A DNA stretch of 64,000 nt, from contig JARKIP010000065.1 in assembly GCA_029990175.1 (NCBI GenBank), positions 24,778,501 to 24,842,500 on the forward strand, written 5' to 3'. Source of the stretch: Petunia secreta (taxonomy: Eukaryota > Streptophyta > Magnoliopsida > Solanales > Solanaceae). The position numbers and the translations under genes were made by a program. Under the pieces are notes generated by a model. That model did no database searches and was not told where the DNA came from. It saw nothing but the letters and a program-made list of their open reading frames with translations. Positions 34,327 through 46,531 of this stretch are shown here, in pieces (within the stretch, counting starts at the first letter, position 1; the number at the start of each line of letters is the position of its first letter).

Positions 34327-36527
34327 ATGGCCAACGAAGGTGAGGATTTCGTAAAGAATGCTTTGGCTAGTATCCTTGCTAAAATGGATATCATGAGCCA
34401 AAGGATTGAAACTTTTGAAAGGGTGACCTTAAGTACCCAAGTTGAGCAAGGGACCTCAAGTGTCCAAGTTGAGAAAGGGACCCCGAGTGTCCAAGTTGAA
34501 GCCGTTGAAGGCACAAGTAGTTCAAACTTTATCCCGGAACAAGTTTTTGAATTGCTTAGACAACAACGGATAAAGGAAGATCGTGATAGAAATGAACAAG
34601 TGTTGGGCAATCCCCAACGAGTGGGCATTCCCCACCTATTGGGAAACCCCCACCTTTTGGGCAATCCCTAAAGGAATGTTACACTTCCAAGGGCCATTCA
34701 AAATGTTCTACCTCTTGAGCAAGTTTATGAAGCTCAAGAAGAGGAGGAGGAAGAGTACAGTGGTAGTGACTATGGAGCTCCTAATTCGACTGGGAGAGCG
34801 ATGAATTGGGGTTGTAATGTGGATAGGGGTAGAGGCCGAGGTCAAGGGCCACCCATGGGGTATGTTGGAGGGAATGCTAAGAGGGATTATGGTGGTTATG
34901 GAGATAACTTTGGAGGCCAACCGGAGCCTTACCAAGGGGGTCGTGATAACAATAATCTCAATAGTGTGAGACTTACTATTCCTTTCTTCAAAGGGAGTAG
35001 TGACCCGGTGGAGTACATTGATTGGAAGTTTTCCATGGAAAGGGTGTTTGACACCAATGACATGACCGAGGAGAAGAAGGCCAAATATGTTATATCTTCG
35101 TTTGAATCCTTTGCTTCTACTTGGTGGGAATCAGCCAAGAGGAATAGAAGGAGAAATGCTATGGCCATCAAGGTGACTTGGTGTGAATTGATCCGTGAGA
35201 TGGATGAGAAGTACTTGACTCATCAATATCGTGTAGACCAATACAAACGTCTTTATGAGTTGAAGCAAGGTTACAAGATGGTTTGGGAGTACTTCAATGA
35301 GTTTGAGCAAATCCGGATGACCTTGGACATTGATGCGGAGGAGAATGAACCGACTGTGATTCGATTTAGAAGTGGTTTGAACCGAGACATATCCTCTCAA
35401 TTGAAGTTTCACAAGTATGAAAATCACTATGATGATGCGGTTGAAGCCGAGAAATGGCTCAAACATGAGAAGTCCACTCGCTACAAGAGTAGCACTCCTA
35501 CTCCCATAAGCCAACCAAAAGAGTGGAAGTCTCCAAACAGGAGTAATGCAAGTGCTAGAAAAGATGTGAAGAAGCCGTATGAGAAGTCTACACCACGTGT
35601 GGGAGGTCGGGCCCTACGTGTGCGGTTGATCGAGTTTAGCATTGGGAACTATAGAAACAAAATCATATTTGATGTGGTCCCCATGCAAGCTTGTCATCTT
35701 TTGTTTGGGAGACCATGGCAATATGATAGGTGTGTAGTACATGATGGCCGAACCAACTCCTAATCAGTCAAGCAAGAAGGAAGGAAGTATGTGCTTAGAC
35801 CCTTGACCCCAAGGCAAGTAAGGGAAGACTACAAGCGTATGAGGGAGCTGAAAGAAGCGGCTAAAGCTAAATCACCTATTGTACTTGAGCCCGAAGCAAA
35901 CAATCTTATTGTCTTGCCATTGCATGATGGAAGTGAGAGTCACTCTACTCCAAATGATGATAATCTTGAGTCTCATGTACTTGAAAATGAGAGACAAAAG
36001 AAAGAGAGAAGTAAGGGAGTAACCGGTGACAATCCTAGAGAGGAAAAAGGAGAGGATTTGAGGAGTGATGTGAGTGGATTGTCACCACAAATTACACTTG
36101 ACCTTGAGGGAAAATTGAGAGAGAAGAGAGGTGAGGAAAGAAAAATTGATAGTGAGAGCACCCATTGTTCTAACTATTCTCCATCTTCTACCTTTTCTTG
36201 TATTAGTTCTTGTGTAGGTACAGTTAAAGACAAGCCATTGGAGCCTCAAACATGTGCTTGGAAGGAAAAACAGGAGGAAGAAAATCTTCAATGTAAGCTT
36301 CATGAAGAAGGAGTTGCACATGACACTTCAAGCCTTGTGAGTGACCAAAGAAGGACTTCAAATGTAAGTGTTGCTTCATCTTTTCATGAGCCTACTAGCT
36401 ATTTCTCTTGTGATGACTCAACACTAGTTGGTGCTTGTGATGCATCTAGTGAATATGCCACTAGTGAAGAGTCTAATAGTCAACTTGTGTGTACTTGTGT
36501 ATCATTAGTTGAGAGCCTTGCTAAGCC
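34327..36527 (+). pseudogene. element E gag / truncated protease / start of region X
   Basis: ATG 34327 (MANEGEDF). Gag with QVEQGTSS repeats, LGNP repeats, an RGRGRG patch and the core gag domain (FFKGSSDPVEYIDW ... TWWESAKR). An in-frame deletion near 35600 removes the CCHC knuckle and the protease DSG, joining to VRLIEFSIGNY and LLFGRPWQYDRCV. TAA at 34669-34671 (relatives have CAA, Gln) and TAA at 35761-35763 break an otherwise continuous frame. The linker RPLTPRQVREDYKRMREL and the first third of region X follow, ending in ESLAKP where F is inserted. Confidence 0.82.
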
Positions 36528-37271
36528 TAATGCAACCTAAATTGCATTGACGAGGCCATTCACTCGAAGTCAAGCCAAGGAGATACAAGACACTCACTTA
36601 CACTTGGTTTGAAAGGGCATGGATGATACGAGCTCGGGGGGTTACTTGAAGACCATGCAATGGAGCTCGATCAAAGAGGAAACAGGGCAGGAAACAGGGC
36701 AGCAAAATAGGGCAAAACAGCGCAGCATATTCTGAGCTTACTGCCTGCCGAAGGAAGATTGTTCTTCGCGATCGCGACATTGTCTGCGCGATCGCGAAGA
36801 GAAGTTTTTTGCCCTGCGCGACAGCGTGACATTGAGCGCGATCGCGAGGAGTTGATGCCTAGTTCATTCTGCGCGATCGTTATTCCTTGTGCGCGATCGC
36901 GATGAATAGTTGAGGGGCAGCGGACCAGAATCTGAGCAAACCTTGTAAAGGGGTGCTATAAATACACCCCTTCATCATTTATTGTCTTTTTACCTTACTT
37001 TGAACACAAAACATTAATGAGCATTGCTCTAAGACCCTTGTAACTATTTTGGCTTGAAATCAATTGGATGAATCCAAGTTGCTCTTCAATCCTATTTGAT
37101 CATTCTATTTGCTCGAGCCGAGTGTCTCTTGAAGATAGTTACATAGCGTAGGTGATTCTTGCCATCGTTCGGGGCGTAAGGAAACATTGTTCTTCCTTGC
37201 TACTTGAACAATCGTGTGAGTCTTCGTCTCGTTTCATATCTTTTATCGCTTTCGTAGTTTCGATTGCATCA
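36528..37271 (+). repeat. 5' LTR of element F
   Basis: 744 bp. The first bases are TAATGCAACC (mutated from TGATGCAACC). CGATCG motifs at 36765-36905, CTATAAATAC at about 36957, end GATTGCATCA. Confidence 0.92.
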
Positions 37272-37272
37272 G

Positions 37273-37285
37273 TTGGTATCAGAGC
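37273..37285 (+). promoter_or_regulatory. primer-binding site of element F (tRNA-iMet)
   Basis: TTGGTATCAGAGC right after the LTR. Confidence 0.88.
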
Positions 37286-38568
37286 TAGGCTAGGGTTACG
37301 TTATTACGAACCCTCGTCCTACTCATCGTGCTTCTCATCTTTGTTTCTTGTTTATTTTCTTGTTCTTGTTCTTGTTAATTGAAAAAGAAGAAAAAAAATT
37401 CAAAAATTAGAAAATCCCAAAAATTTGCTAGAAATCGTTGGTTGTTGCAATTTTGTTGTTGTTAACTATCGGGGATTGTTTGTGTACGTATTCTCTTCGA
37501 TTGGGTACCAACAAAACACACTTTGGAGTTGAGAATCAAAATTTGGGAAAATCAAACCCCAAAGTTGAAATTTCACAAAAATTTGCTAGAACTTGATTGA
37601 TGTTATGAATTCTTGGTTGTTTGGTATTAGGGTTTGTTTCTTATAGTTACCCCGTCATTTTGATACCCCCATAACATCATTTGGAGTAGCGGAATGAAAA
37701 TCAAAATTTTGAATCTTGAAGGTTTTGAAATTTTTTGAAGAACTTGCCCTAAAATCCTTGAGACAAGTTGATTGTTGGTTGTTTGTTCGATTAAACCATT
37801 GGGAATTTTTTACTACAGTTGAAAACACCTTTTGGAAACTTAAAAACTGAAAAACAAGTTGAATTGGGGAGGTTTGTGTGCAAAAACTGAAGCTTACAGT
37901 CGGAATTCTGGTTCTGCTACAGCAGACATGCGAGATCGCACGGAGTCTGGCGCAATCGCGCTGAGGAATACTTTGCCTTTCGCGATCGCGACACCTTGCA
38001 CGCGATAGCGAAGCACATTAATTTCCAGAAAATCCTGCTTTGGGATAGAATGTTCGCAAAGGCTTCATAACAGTTTCCAATCGCCAAAACTCCGACTGTA
38101 TCATCAAATATGGTGAGTTTCTAGATCACAAACAAAAATTCATCCAATTCTGAATCCGTTTCGTGATGATTCGATCCGTGATCATTTGATCGCGTCACTT
38201 CCGGTTAGTACTTTGAGGGTAACACTCCTACCTAATTAGTACTAATCCATTGAGCAAATAGGGTTACTCGTGCCTAGAGGAGAGTAGACCTCAAAGAAGA
38301 CTCGTAGTTAATTGTTTGCTTCAAGTGCGCACTACAATAGCTTAGCGTCCATCGAGTCCCATCAAATCCACTCTTCCCGAAGAGCATTTGGTTCTTGTGA
38401 GTTAGATTGATTATTGAGGAGGTTGCGCAACTACGATGAGGCCATTGATCTCAAGCTTATGTGAACCTAACCCCCAACTTGAGTGAACCCGAGAGACAAG
38501 CAAAAGTGAGGGAGTGAGTGAGGACTTTTACTATAATCTCTTTTCTTGTTTTTGATTGTTGTAGGTAC
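37286..38568 (+). other. untranslated leader of element F
   Basis: No supported ORF. CGATCGCG-type motifs at about 37925-38010, matching its LTR type. TGTTGTAGGTAC directly before the gag ATG looks like a 3' splice site. Confidence 0.7.
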
Positions 38569-40048
38569 ATGGCGGAGAAGAAGGCAAAGAGTACCGTTGA
38601 GGTTCCAATCGACGTCTTGGCTAGCTTATTAGCCGAGGTGAAGGTCTTAAGCCTCAAGATGGAAGTTTTTTAAAAGGAGAGGACCCCGAGTGTCCCAAAG
38701 GATGCAGGTGAAGGCACAAGTGATGATTCAATCATGAAACCGGATCAATATACGGAGCTAGTTCGTCGACAACGGTTGAGGGATGAGGCTCTTGCTAGAG
38801 AAAGATTATTGGGAAATCCCCAACCCTTGGGGATTTCCCCAAGGAGATGTTCCACTCCTAAGGCCCCGAAGAAACATAGCACCCCTTGAGCAAGTTGATG
38901 AAGCTCAAGAAGGGCAGGGTCCCGGACTTGATGATGAATATGATGCTCCCTATCCAAATAGGAGAGCGATGAATGGAGGTCGTGGGCGAGGTCGAGGACC
39001 TCCAAGGGCTTTTGTGGGGAGGGACTTGAGACCTAAGTATGATGAGGTTGAAGACTACTACGGGGGTCAACCGGGACAACACCGCGGGGGTCGTGACACT
39101 AATCTCAATAGTGTAAAGATCACTATCCCACCTTTCAAAGGGACTAGTGATCCGGAAGCATTCTTGGAATGGAAGGTCCAATTGGAGCGGGTCTTTGACA
39201 CGAATGATATGTCCGAGAAGAAGAAAGCCACTTATGCCATAGCTTCATTTGAGTCCTATGCTTCTACATGGTGGGAATCCGTCAAGCGGTCAAGGGGACG
39301 AATTGGGTTGCGAATGAACATTACTCGGCAAGAATAACTCAAAAGGCTCTATGAATTGAAACAAGGCTACAAGTCCGTTGATGAATATTTCAACGACTTT
39401 GAGAAAAATCGAATGGCCCTTGATATGGAAACGCAGGATGAGGAGCAAGCTATCATCCGCTTCAAGAATGGCTTGAGCCGGGAGATTTCTTCTCAATTGA
39501 GGCTACACATCTTCCACTCTCTACAAGATGTTTGTGATGCCGCAGTTGAAGCCGAAAAGTGTCTCAAAGAAGAGAAGGCTCCTCGCTATAGGAGTACTAC
39601 TACCACTCCAACAACTCGCCCCAAAGAATGGAAGAGCCCATACACAAGTGGAGCAAGTGGGAGTCGTGATGTGAAGAAGCCTTTTGAAAAGGCTACCCCG
39701 AGAAGCGACCACAAAGAAGATGGAGGTAATTCTAAAACTACTTTAAATACTTCTTCTTCTTCTTCTTTCCAATGCCACAAGTGCAAGGGTTATGGCCACT
39801 TTGCCAAAGAATGCCCTACCCGGAAAACAATGATTGTGATGGATGATGGGTTGGTGTATGAGGGGGAAAGTGAGTCCGAGGGTGATGTTGAGGAGAAGAG
39901 TGAGGAAGTTGAGGGTGAAGAGTGGGCGACGGAGGGGGATGATCCTAATATGTTCCTTGTGGTACGTCGTATTTTTGGAGCCATGGTGAGTGAAAAGAGG
40001 GAAGATGAGCAAAGGGAAAACTTGTTCCATGCTAGGTGTAGAGTGAAG
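38569..40048 (+). pseudogene. element F gag, interrupted by D
   Basis: ATG 38569 (MAEKKAKSTVEV). TAA at 38671-38673 and a frameshift near 38830 break the N-terminus. The core gag (TIPPFKGTSDPEAFLEW ... STWWESVKR) reads 38783-39337. A deletion/stop near 39335 removes the segment that D and H encode between TWWES and LYELKQG. The frame 39356-40048 continues to a CCHC zinc knuckle (CHKCKGYGHFAKEC, ~39774-39816) and stops in HARCRVK, where element D entered. Protease resumes at 46532. Confidence 0.85.
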
Positions 40049-40811
40049 TGATGAGAATCAAAATGCGGAAAGTAAAAGGATAAAGAACGAGACGTAACTC
40101 GATCTCTAATCCCAAGTAGCAACGGAGAACTGGTTCCGCTACACTCCGGGAGAAGGACAAGAACACCTACGCTATGCAACTACCCTCGAGCCAACTAGGA
40201 CCCGCAAGTAGAATGATCGGGGTGGGGTTGTTAGGCAACTAGAATCCACTAGAAGTAACAAGTCCCAACTAAGGTTGGTTTTCATAAACCCAAAGAGAAT
40301 CCACTCTTTACAATATTCAATTCATCATTCAACATAAACTAAGTGTAAAATAAGCTAGGCTTGGCTATTTATAGTATTTCCCAAGCTTACACAAAGACTT
40401 AACTACCCTTACTAATAAGGTTCAACAAATAAGCCACGTAGGGCAAAATAGTAAAAGTCTACTAAATCTGCGAACTGGGAGGGGCGCCTGGGCTAGGTGG
40501 GGCGCCTGGCTTATGCTGAGTCCAGGCGGGGCACCTGGGGGTAGGCGGGGCGCCTGGGGTAGGCGGGCGCCTGAGCTGGGGGCCTAGGTAGGCGGGGCGC
40601 CTGGCACCATTTTGCACACTTAGGCAGAAAGCTTCCCAGGCGGGGCGCCTAGCTGTGCTGGGCCTCCTTCCTCCTCCTTAGGCGTGGAGCCTAATGATGA
40701 CACCATCCGGAACACTTCCAAAGCCCTTGACTTCAAGTCCATTGTATCTTCCAAGCTTGGCACAAATCGGAAAGTGTTGGAAAGTGTCTTGGTGCGATTA
40801 GGGTCTCATCA
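40049..40811 (-). repeat. 3' LTR of element D
   Basis: 763 bp. AGGCGGGGCGCCTGG motif array at 40475-40690. Shorter than the other LTR by exactly one 18-bp motif unit. Confidence 0.93.
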
Positions 40812-43800
40812 TCCTCCCCTTCTTGAGAAGATTTCGTCCTCGAAATCAATGCGTTCACGTCCTTGGCATCATCTCCTCGAGGTGCCCAATGCTCTCCTCC
40901 CTTGTAACTCTTGACCGTCACCTTGACATAGGTCTCTTCCAAGATCTCCCTTGCTTTAACATGGAGCTTAGAACCTACAAGCAACGACAAGCAAACACAA
41001 GAACTCCTACTTTGAAAGTAGGTTAGTGCAAGAAGTGTGGAAAACACACTCTTGTGATATAACCAAGCATCAATTAAAAGCACAAATATCAAGTCTCCAA
41101 AGAGGACAAAAAGTACTTGGTTAAAGATCATCATGCACCTAACACAATAGTGATCATATAAGCCATGGGGATATGAAAAATGCAAGATCAAGCTATCAAA
41201 ATCCCCTTGAACCTTAAGCTCAAGATCAACAAACCAATTTATCCTTGAGGTGTGATCAACGTGTGGAGTGGAGTGAGTCAAGTAACCCAACATGCAAGTA
41301 ACATCAAGTACTCCACTCCCCCTCTTTAGAGCATACTTACTCACACCAAGGGATTTCCTTTCACCTCCAATTTCATCACCTAAGCAACCCTTCTCAAAAG
41401 ACAAGCTCTCAAGGAAGGCATTGATGATGGATTCTTCTTCATCATATCCCCAACTAGCAATAGTAGGGTCACTCAAAGAACCATCCACCTCACCCAAATT
41501 CTCAAACAATGGGTTGCCTAAGGAATCAATTCCTTCACACCATGGGGGTTCCAATTTGCTATTCACCCTAGTCCGATACAAGTCATTACCACTAATGAGA
41601 ATGCCTTCAAACAATGGATTAGTATAAACATGCATTTCACTATCATGATCAAGCATAGACAAGTTATCAAGACTAGGTTCACTTGAGGAGTCATCGTAGA
41701 CAACCTTGTCCTATTCAAGCAATTTGGACTCCTCAAGGTCAAGACCATCCTTACCACAACACATTGGTCCACCAAATAGAAGCATATCAATTAGGGAATG
41801 GTCAACTACCTCATCTTTCCCTAGGTCAAAGGTTGGCGGTGTGTCATAGCAAAGGTCACAATCATGGTCAACTATCAAACCTACACTAGGGAAGGGTTCA
41901 ATGAACAATGAGCTCACATCATGATGTGGCATAGCATCCCTTCCAACTAGTGTTTCACAAGCACACACAAGTTGACAACTAGACTCTTCACTAGTGGCAT
42001 ATTCACTAGATGCATCACAAGCTCCAACTAGTGTTGAGTCATTACAAGACAAGTAGCTAGTAGGTTCATGAAAAGGTGAAGCAACACTTACATTTGTAGT
42101 ACTCCCTTGATCACTCACAAGGTTTGAAGTGTCATATGCAACTTCTCCTTCATGAAGCTCACATTGATGCTCCAATGACTTGTCTCCAAATGTACCTACA
42201 CAAGAACTTTCACAAGAAAGAGTAGAAGATAAAGAAGGGTTAGAATAATGGGTGCTCTCACTCTCAATTTTTCCTTCCTCACCTCTCATCTCTCTCAATT
42301 TTACCTCATGGTCAAGTGTAGTTTGTGGTGACAATCCCCTCACATCACTCCTCAAATCCTCTCCTTTTTCCTCTCTTGGATTGTCACCGGTCACTCCCTC
42401 ACTTCTCTCTATCTTTTCTCTCTCCTTTGAAGTGGAGTGACTCTCATTTTCATCATGCATTGGCAAAACAATAAGATTGTTTGCCTCGGGTTCAAGTACA
42501 ATGGGTGACTTTGCTTTAGCCTCTTCCCTCAACTCCTTCATTCGTTTGTAGTCTTCCCTCACTTGCCTTGGAGTCAAAGGTCTAAGCACATACTTTTTCC
42601 CATCTTGGTTGACCGTATAGGAGTTGGTCCGGCCATCATGCACTACACACCTATCATGTTTCCATGGTCTCCCAAACAATAAATGGCATGCTTGCATCGG
42701 GACCACGTCAAACATGATCTTATCCTTATAGCTCCCAATGCTAAACTCAATCAACGCTTGTTTCACCACCTTTAGTTCACCACACTCGCTAAGCCATTGT
42801 AAACGATATGGTTTTGGATGCTTTAGAGTGGGTAACTTCAATTGGGAAATCAAGGTTTGGCTCACTATGTTAGTGCAACTCCCCGAATCAACAACCATTG
42901 AACATACTTGGCCCATTACTCGGCACCTAGCATGAAAGAGGTTTTCCCTTTGATTATTTTCCACCTCCTCTTCCATAACAATGGTACTCAAGCTTCTCCT
43001 AACCACCAAGAACATTTGAGGGCCATCATCCTCTTCGACGGCCTCCTCACAATCAACTTCCTCATCCACCTCTACTTCTCCATTTTCGGACTCACTTTCT
43101 TGTTCATACACTAAATTGCCAACCACAACCATGTTTCGTTTTGTGGAGCATTCTTTAGCAATATGCCCATAGCCCTTGCACTTATAACATTGAGTAGAAG
43201 TAGAAATAGGATTACTCAAACGAGTTTTAGAAGTACCTTCCAAAGGTGGAGTAGTCTTCTCATATGGCTTCTTCACTTCTTTGCTAGCATTGGCACTTGG
43301 AAAGCTTGCATTTGGAGTCTTCCACTCTTTTGGTTGGGTCATGGGAGTAGGAGTGCTACTCTTGTAACGGGTGGACTTTTCTCCCTTAAGCCATTGCTCG
43401 GTTTCAATAGCGGCTCCCAATAGGTCTTGAAGTGAAGGATAAGAATGCAACCTCAATTGAGAAGCTATACCATAGCTCAAACCATTTTTGAAACGGATCA
43501 TGGCTTGCTCTTCATCCTCGGTCTCCATATCTAACGCCAATCGGGTCTTCTCAAACTCATCATAGTACTCATGAACCGTCTTGACACCTTGCTTTAGATC
43601 ATAGAGCTTCTTGAGTTGCTCTTGTCGATATCTAGGAGTCACATACTTCGTATTCATGAGGGCCTTCAATTCATTCCATGTCACATTCACATGCACACCC
43701 GCTCTTCTTCTTGTCCTCTTTATGGATTCCCACCAAGTAGAAGCATAAGACTCAAAGGATGAAATAGCATAAGTACCTTTCTTCTCATCGGTCATCTCAT

Positions 43801-44495
43801 TTGTGTCAAACACCCTCTCTATAAGTAGAACCCATTCCATATATGCCTCCGGATCACAAGCTCCCTTAAAGGATGGAAGATTAAGCTTCACACTATTGAG
43901 ATTGTTGTTGTTGTCACGCACCCTATAGTTAGGCTCCGGTTGGCCTCCATAGTGGTCATCATGAGCAACATATTCTCTCCTAGCATTCCTTCCATCAAAT
44001 CTCATGGGTGGCCCTCGACCTCGGCCTCTACCCCGATCCACATTTCGACCCCAATTCATTTGCCTCCTAGGTTGATAATGAGCATCATACCCATAGGCTT
44101 CATCACCATACTCGGCTTCCTCCTCTTCTTGAGCCTCAACAACTTGCTCAAGAGGTGGGACAAACCTAACGGGTCTTCGAAGTGGAGCATTTCCTTGGGG
44201 ATTGCCCAAGTTGAGAGGATTGCTCTCTTGTTGGGGATTGCCCAACCCACGCTCTCGTAGAGCTTCAACTTTGCTTTGTTCATACCTCTTGTTTAGCTCA
44301 ACAAAGTGTCCGGGAGTCATAGGAGTGCTATGACTCGTGCCCTCTCCGGATTCAATTTGGACACTCGGGGTCCTCCTCTCACCGGTCTCAACTTGATTCC
44401 TCTCGACGGTTTCAAGTCTCAATGAGATATCCTCCAATTTTGCCATAATGGTGGCCATGAAATGCTTCATGGGATCATCTCCATCGTTTGCCATT
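40733..44495 (-). pseudogene. element D polyprotein: gag, CCHC knuckle, protease, region X (one nonsense codon)
   Basis: ATG at 44495 (MANDGDDPMKHF). Order: N-terminal helix, RTPSVQIESGEGTS, LGNPQ repeats, RGRGRGPP patch, core gag (LPSFKGACDPEAYMEW), CYKCKGYGHIAKEC, protease with VVDSGSCTN (Asp 42887-42889) and LLFGRPW, the RPLTPRQVREDYKRM linker, then region X. A single TAG at 41711-41713 (relatives have TTG, Leu) interrupts region X. The same frame is open from 41710 to 40733, through EPPWCEGIDSLGNPL, LKRGSGVLDVTCM and IDAWLYHKSVFST to ALISRTKSSQEGEDD. Apart from this codon the frame is intact over about 1,250 residues. The protease keeps its DSG motif. Confidence 0.88.
40812..40847 (-). 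promoter_or_regulatory. polypurine tract and hairpin of element D
   Basis: Minus strand: GATTTCGAGGACGAAATC then AAGAAGGGGAGGA next to the 3' LTR. Confidence 0.8.
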
Positions 44496-45730
44496 GTACC
44501 TACAAAGAAGCAACAAACGTTAGTAAAAGACCTCACCCACTCCCTCACTTGAGTTCACTCGGATCACTCTTTTGGGGGTGGTGGTGGATATTTCACTCGG
44601 ACTTGTTACCAAAAGCTTCAAGTAGTTGACTATCAATCCTCAACCCAACCAACTATTCACAAGCCAATTGTACTCCGGGGCGAGTGGAGTTAATATGACT
44701 CGATGAATGCTAAGCAATTTGAAGTGAGGACTTGAACCAAAAGATACTACGGATCTTCTTTGAATTCTAGTCTCCTTTCTAGGCACGATGATCCTAATAG
44801 CAATTAAAAGGTTAGCACTATTCAAGTAGAACGGTTACTCAAAGTAGCACCAACTAGATGTTATGTTATCAAACAAAGGGAAATGCCTATGAAAATCTAC
44901 CCGAAACAACACTTTCAGCACTCAGGAGGGGACGCCTGAAACTCAGGTGGGGCGCCTAACTGTGCAGTGTTCCAGGCGGGGCGCCTGGATCTAGGCGGGG
45001 CGCCTGAGACTTAGGCAGTAGCCAAGTCAGGCGGGGCGCCTGGCTTAGGCGGGGCGCCTGGCCTGAAGCCTTTCCCAACTCGTTCCAAACTCGTTTCAAG
45101 TCGATTTTCAAGCTCCAAATCCGATGTTTTCAACTTGTTTTCACAATCCAATGATACCCAAAGTTGTTTTTGATCTTCCTTAACAAATCCCAATCACACT
45201 AACATCCAAACAATCAATCAATTTCAAGATTCAATGCCAAGAACTCAAGAACAAGGGGGTTTTTCAAAGGGTTTTCAAAATGGATTGTGATTCATCAAAC
45301 TTGGTGTTATACATACTCAAATCCCACAAAATTGGTACCGAATCGTTTGTTTTTCAATGAAGATCAATCCCCAATATCAAGTTTTCAATCAAACATCAAT
45401 CCAACCCAAGAATCAAGCCAAAATCATCAAGAACAAGTTCTTCAAGGGTTTAAGGGGTTTTGGGGTTTCAAATTTTCAAACTCCACCAATCAAAACAATT
45501 TTGGTATCCAAGTAACGGGAATTCATCCACGATCAAGAATCTATAACACCCATATCATAAATCATCCAAACCAACAAGATACACCCAATTTTTGGAATTT
45601 TCAATTTTTCAATTTTTTTTTTTTGTAATTTTCTTCTTTCAATAACTTCAACAACAAGAAAACTAAAAGAAAAGATACTAGGCACGAAGAATCAAGGGTC
45701 GGGGGTTTGTAGAAACAAAACCCGAGCCTT
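44496..45730 (-). other. untranslated leader of element D
   Basis: No supported ORF. Second block of AGGCGGGGCGCCTGG motifs at 44925-45065. Minus-strand TTCTTTGTAGGTACA directly before the gag ATG resembles a splice acceptor. Confidence 0.72.
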
Positions 45731-45744
45731 GCTCTGATACCAAA
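45731..45744 (-). promoter_or_regulatory. primer-binding site of element D (tRNA-iMet)
   Basis: Minus-strand TTTGGTATCAGAGC one base after the 5' LTR. Confidence 0.88.
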
Positions 45745-45745
45745 C

Positions 45746-46526
45746 TGATGAGAATCAAAATGCGGAAAGTAAAAGGATAAAGAACGAGACGTAACTCGAT
45801 CTCTAATCCCAAGTAGCAACGGAGAACTGGTTCCGCTACACCCCGGGAGAAGGACAAGATCACCTACGCTATGCAACTACCCTCGAGCCAACTAGGACCC
45901 GCAAGTAGAATGATCGGGGCGGGGTTGTTAGGCAACTAGAATCCACTAGAAGTAACAAGTCCCAACTAAGGTTGGTTTTCATAAACCCAAAGAGAATCCA
46001 CTCTTTACAATATTCAATTCATCATTCAACATAAACTAAGTGTAAAATAAGCTAGGCTTGGCTATTTATAGTGTTTCCCAAGCTTACACAAAGACTTAAC
46101 TACCCTTACTAATAAGGTTCAACAAATAAGCCACGTAGGGCAAAATAGTAAAAGTCTACTAAATCTGCGAACTGGGAGGGGCGCCTGGGCTAGGTGGGGC
46201 GCCTGGCTTATGCTGAGTCCAGGTGGGGTGCCTGGGGGTAGGCGGGGCGCCTGGGGTAGGCGGGCGCCTGAGCTGGGGGCCTAGGTAGGCGGGGCGCCTG
46301 GCACCATTTTGCACACTTAGGCAGAAAGCTTCCCAGGCGGGGCGCCTGGGCTAGGCGGGGCGCCTAGCTGTGCTGGGCCTCCTTCCTCCTCCTTAGGCGT
46401 GGAGCCTAATGATGACACCATCCGGAACACTTCCAAAGCCCTTGACTTCAAGTCCATTGTATCTTCCAAGCTTGGCACAAATCGGAAAGTGTTGGAAAGT
46501 GTCTTGGTGCGATTAGGGTCTCATCA
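45746..46526 (-). repeat. 5' LTR of element D
   Basis: 781 bp. Motif array at 46175-46400 with one additional 18-bp unit (GGGCTAGGCGGGGCGCCT). Confidence 0.93.
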
Positions 46527-46531
46527 TGAAG

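Larger units (their letters stand above)
32416..36527 (+). mobile_element. LTR retrotransposon E, left part
   Basis: Outermost element of the right-hand nest. 5' LTR 32416-33121, primer site, leader, damaged gag, part of protease, start of region X. It is interrupted at 36527 by element F (TSD AAGCC), resumes at 50522, and is interrupted again at 51299 by G. Its 3' LTR is beyond the window. Inserted in ULP-3; the left flank TCCTC (32411-32415) is the expected duplication, unverifiable here. Confidence 0.85.
40049..46526 (-). mobile_element. LTR retrotransposon D, non-autonomous (gag-protease-region X)
   Basis: Complete 6.5-kb element inserted in F between gag and protease. LTRs 40049-40811 and 45746-46526 (TGATGAG...CTCATCA). 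TSD TGAAG at 40044-40048 and 46527-46531. One long frame encodes gag, zinc knuckle, protease and region X; there is no RT, RNase H or integrase core. Very similar to H, so D and H are one subfamily. Confidence 0.94.

Noticed and set aside
41292..41627. Plus-strand ORFs antisense to region X (here and at 42252, 43940, 58052, 59604, 63038)
   Set aside because: They mirror the coding strand in every copy and are Ser/Pro/Leu-rich shadows of the acidic region X and gag frames.
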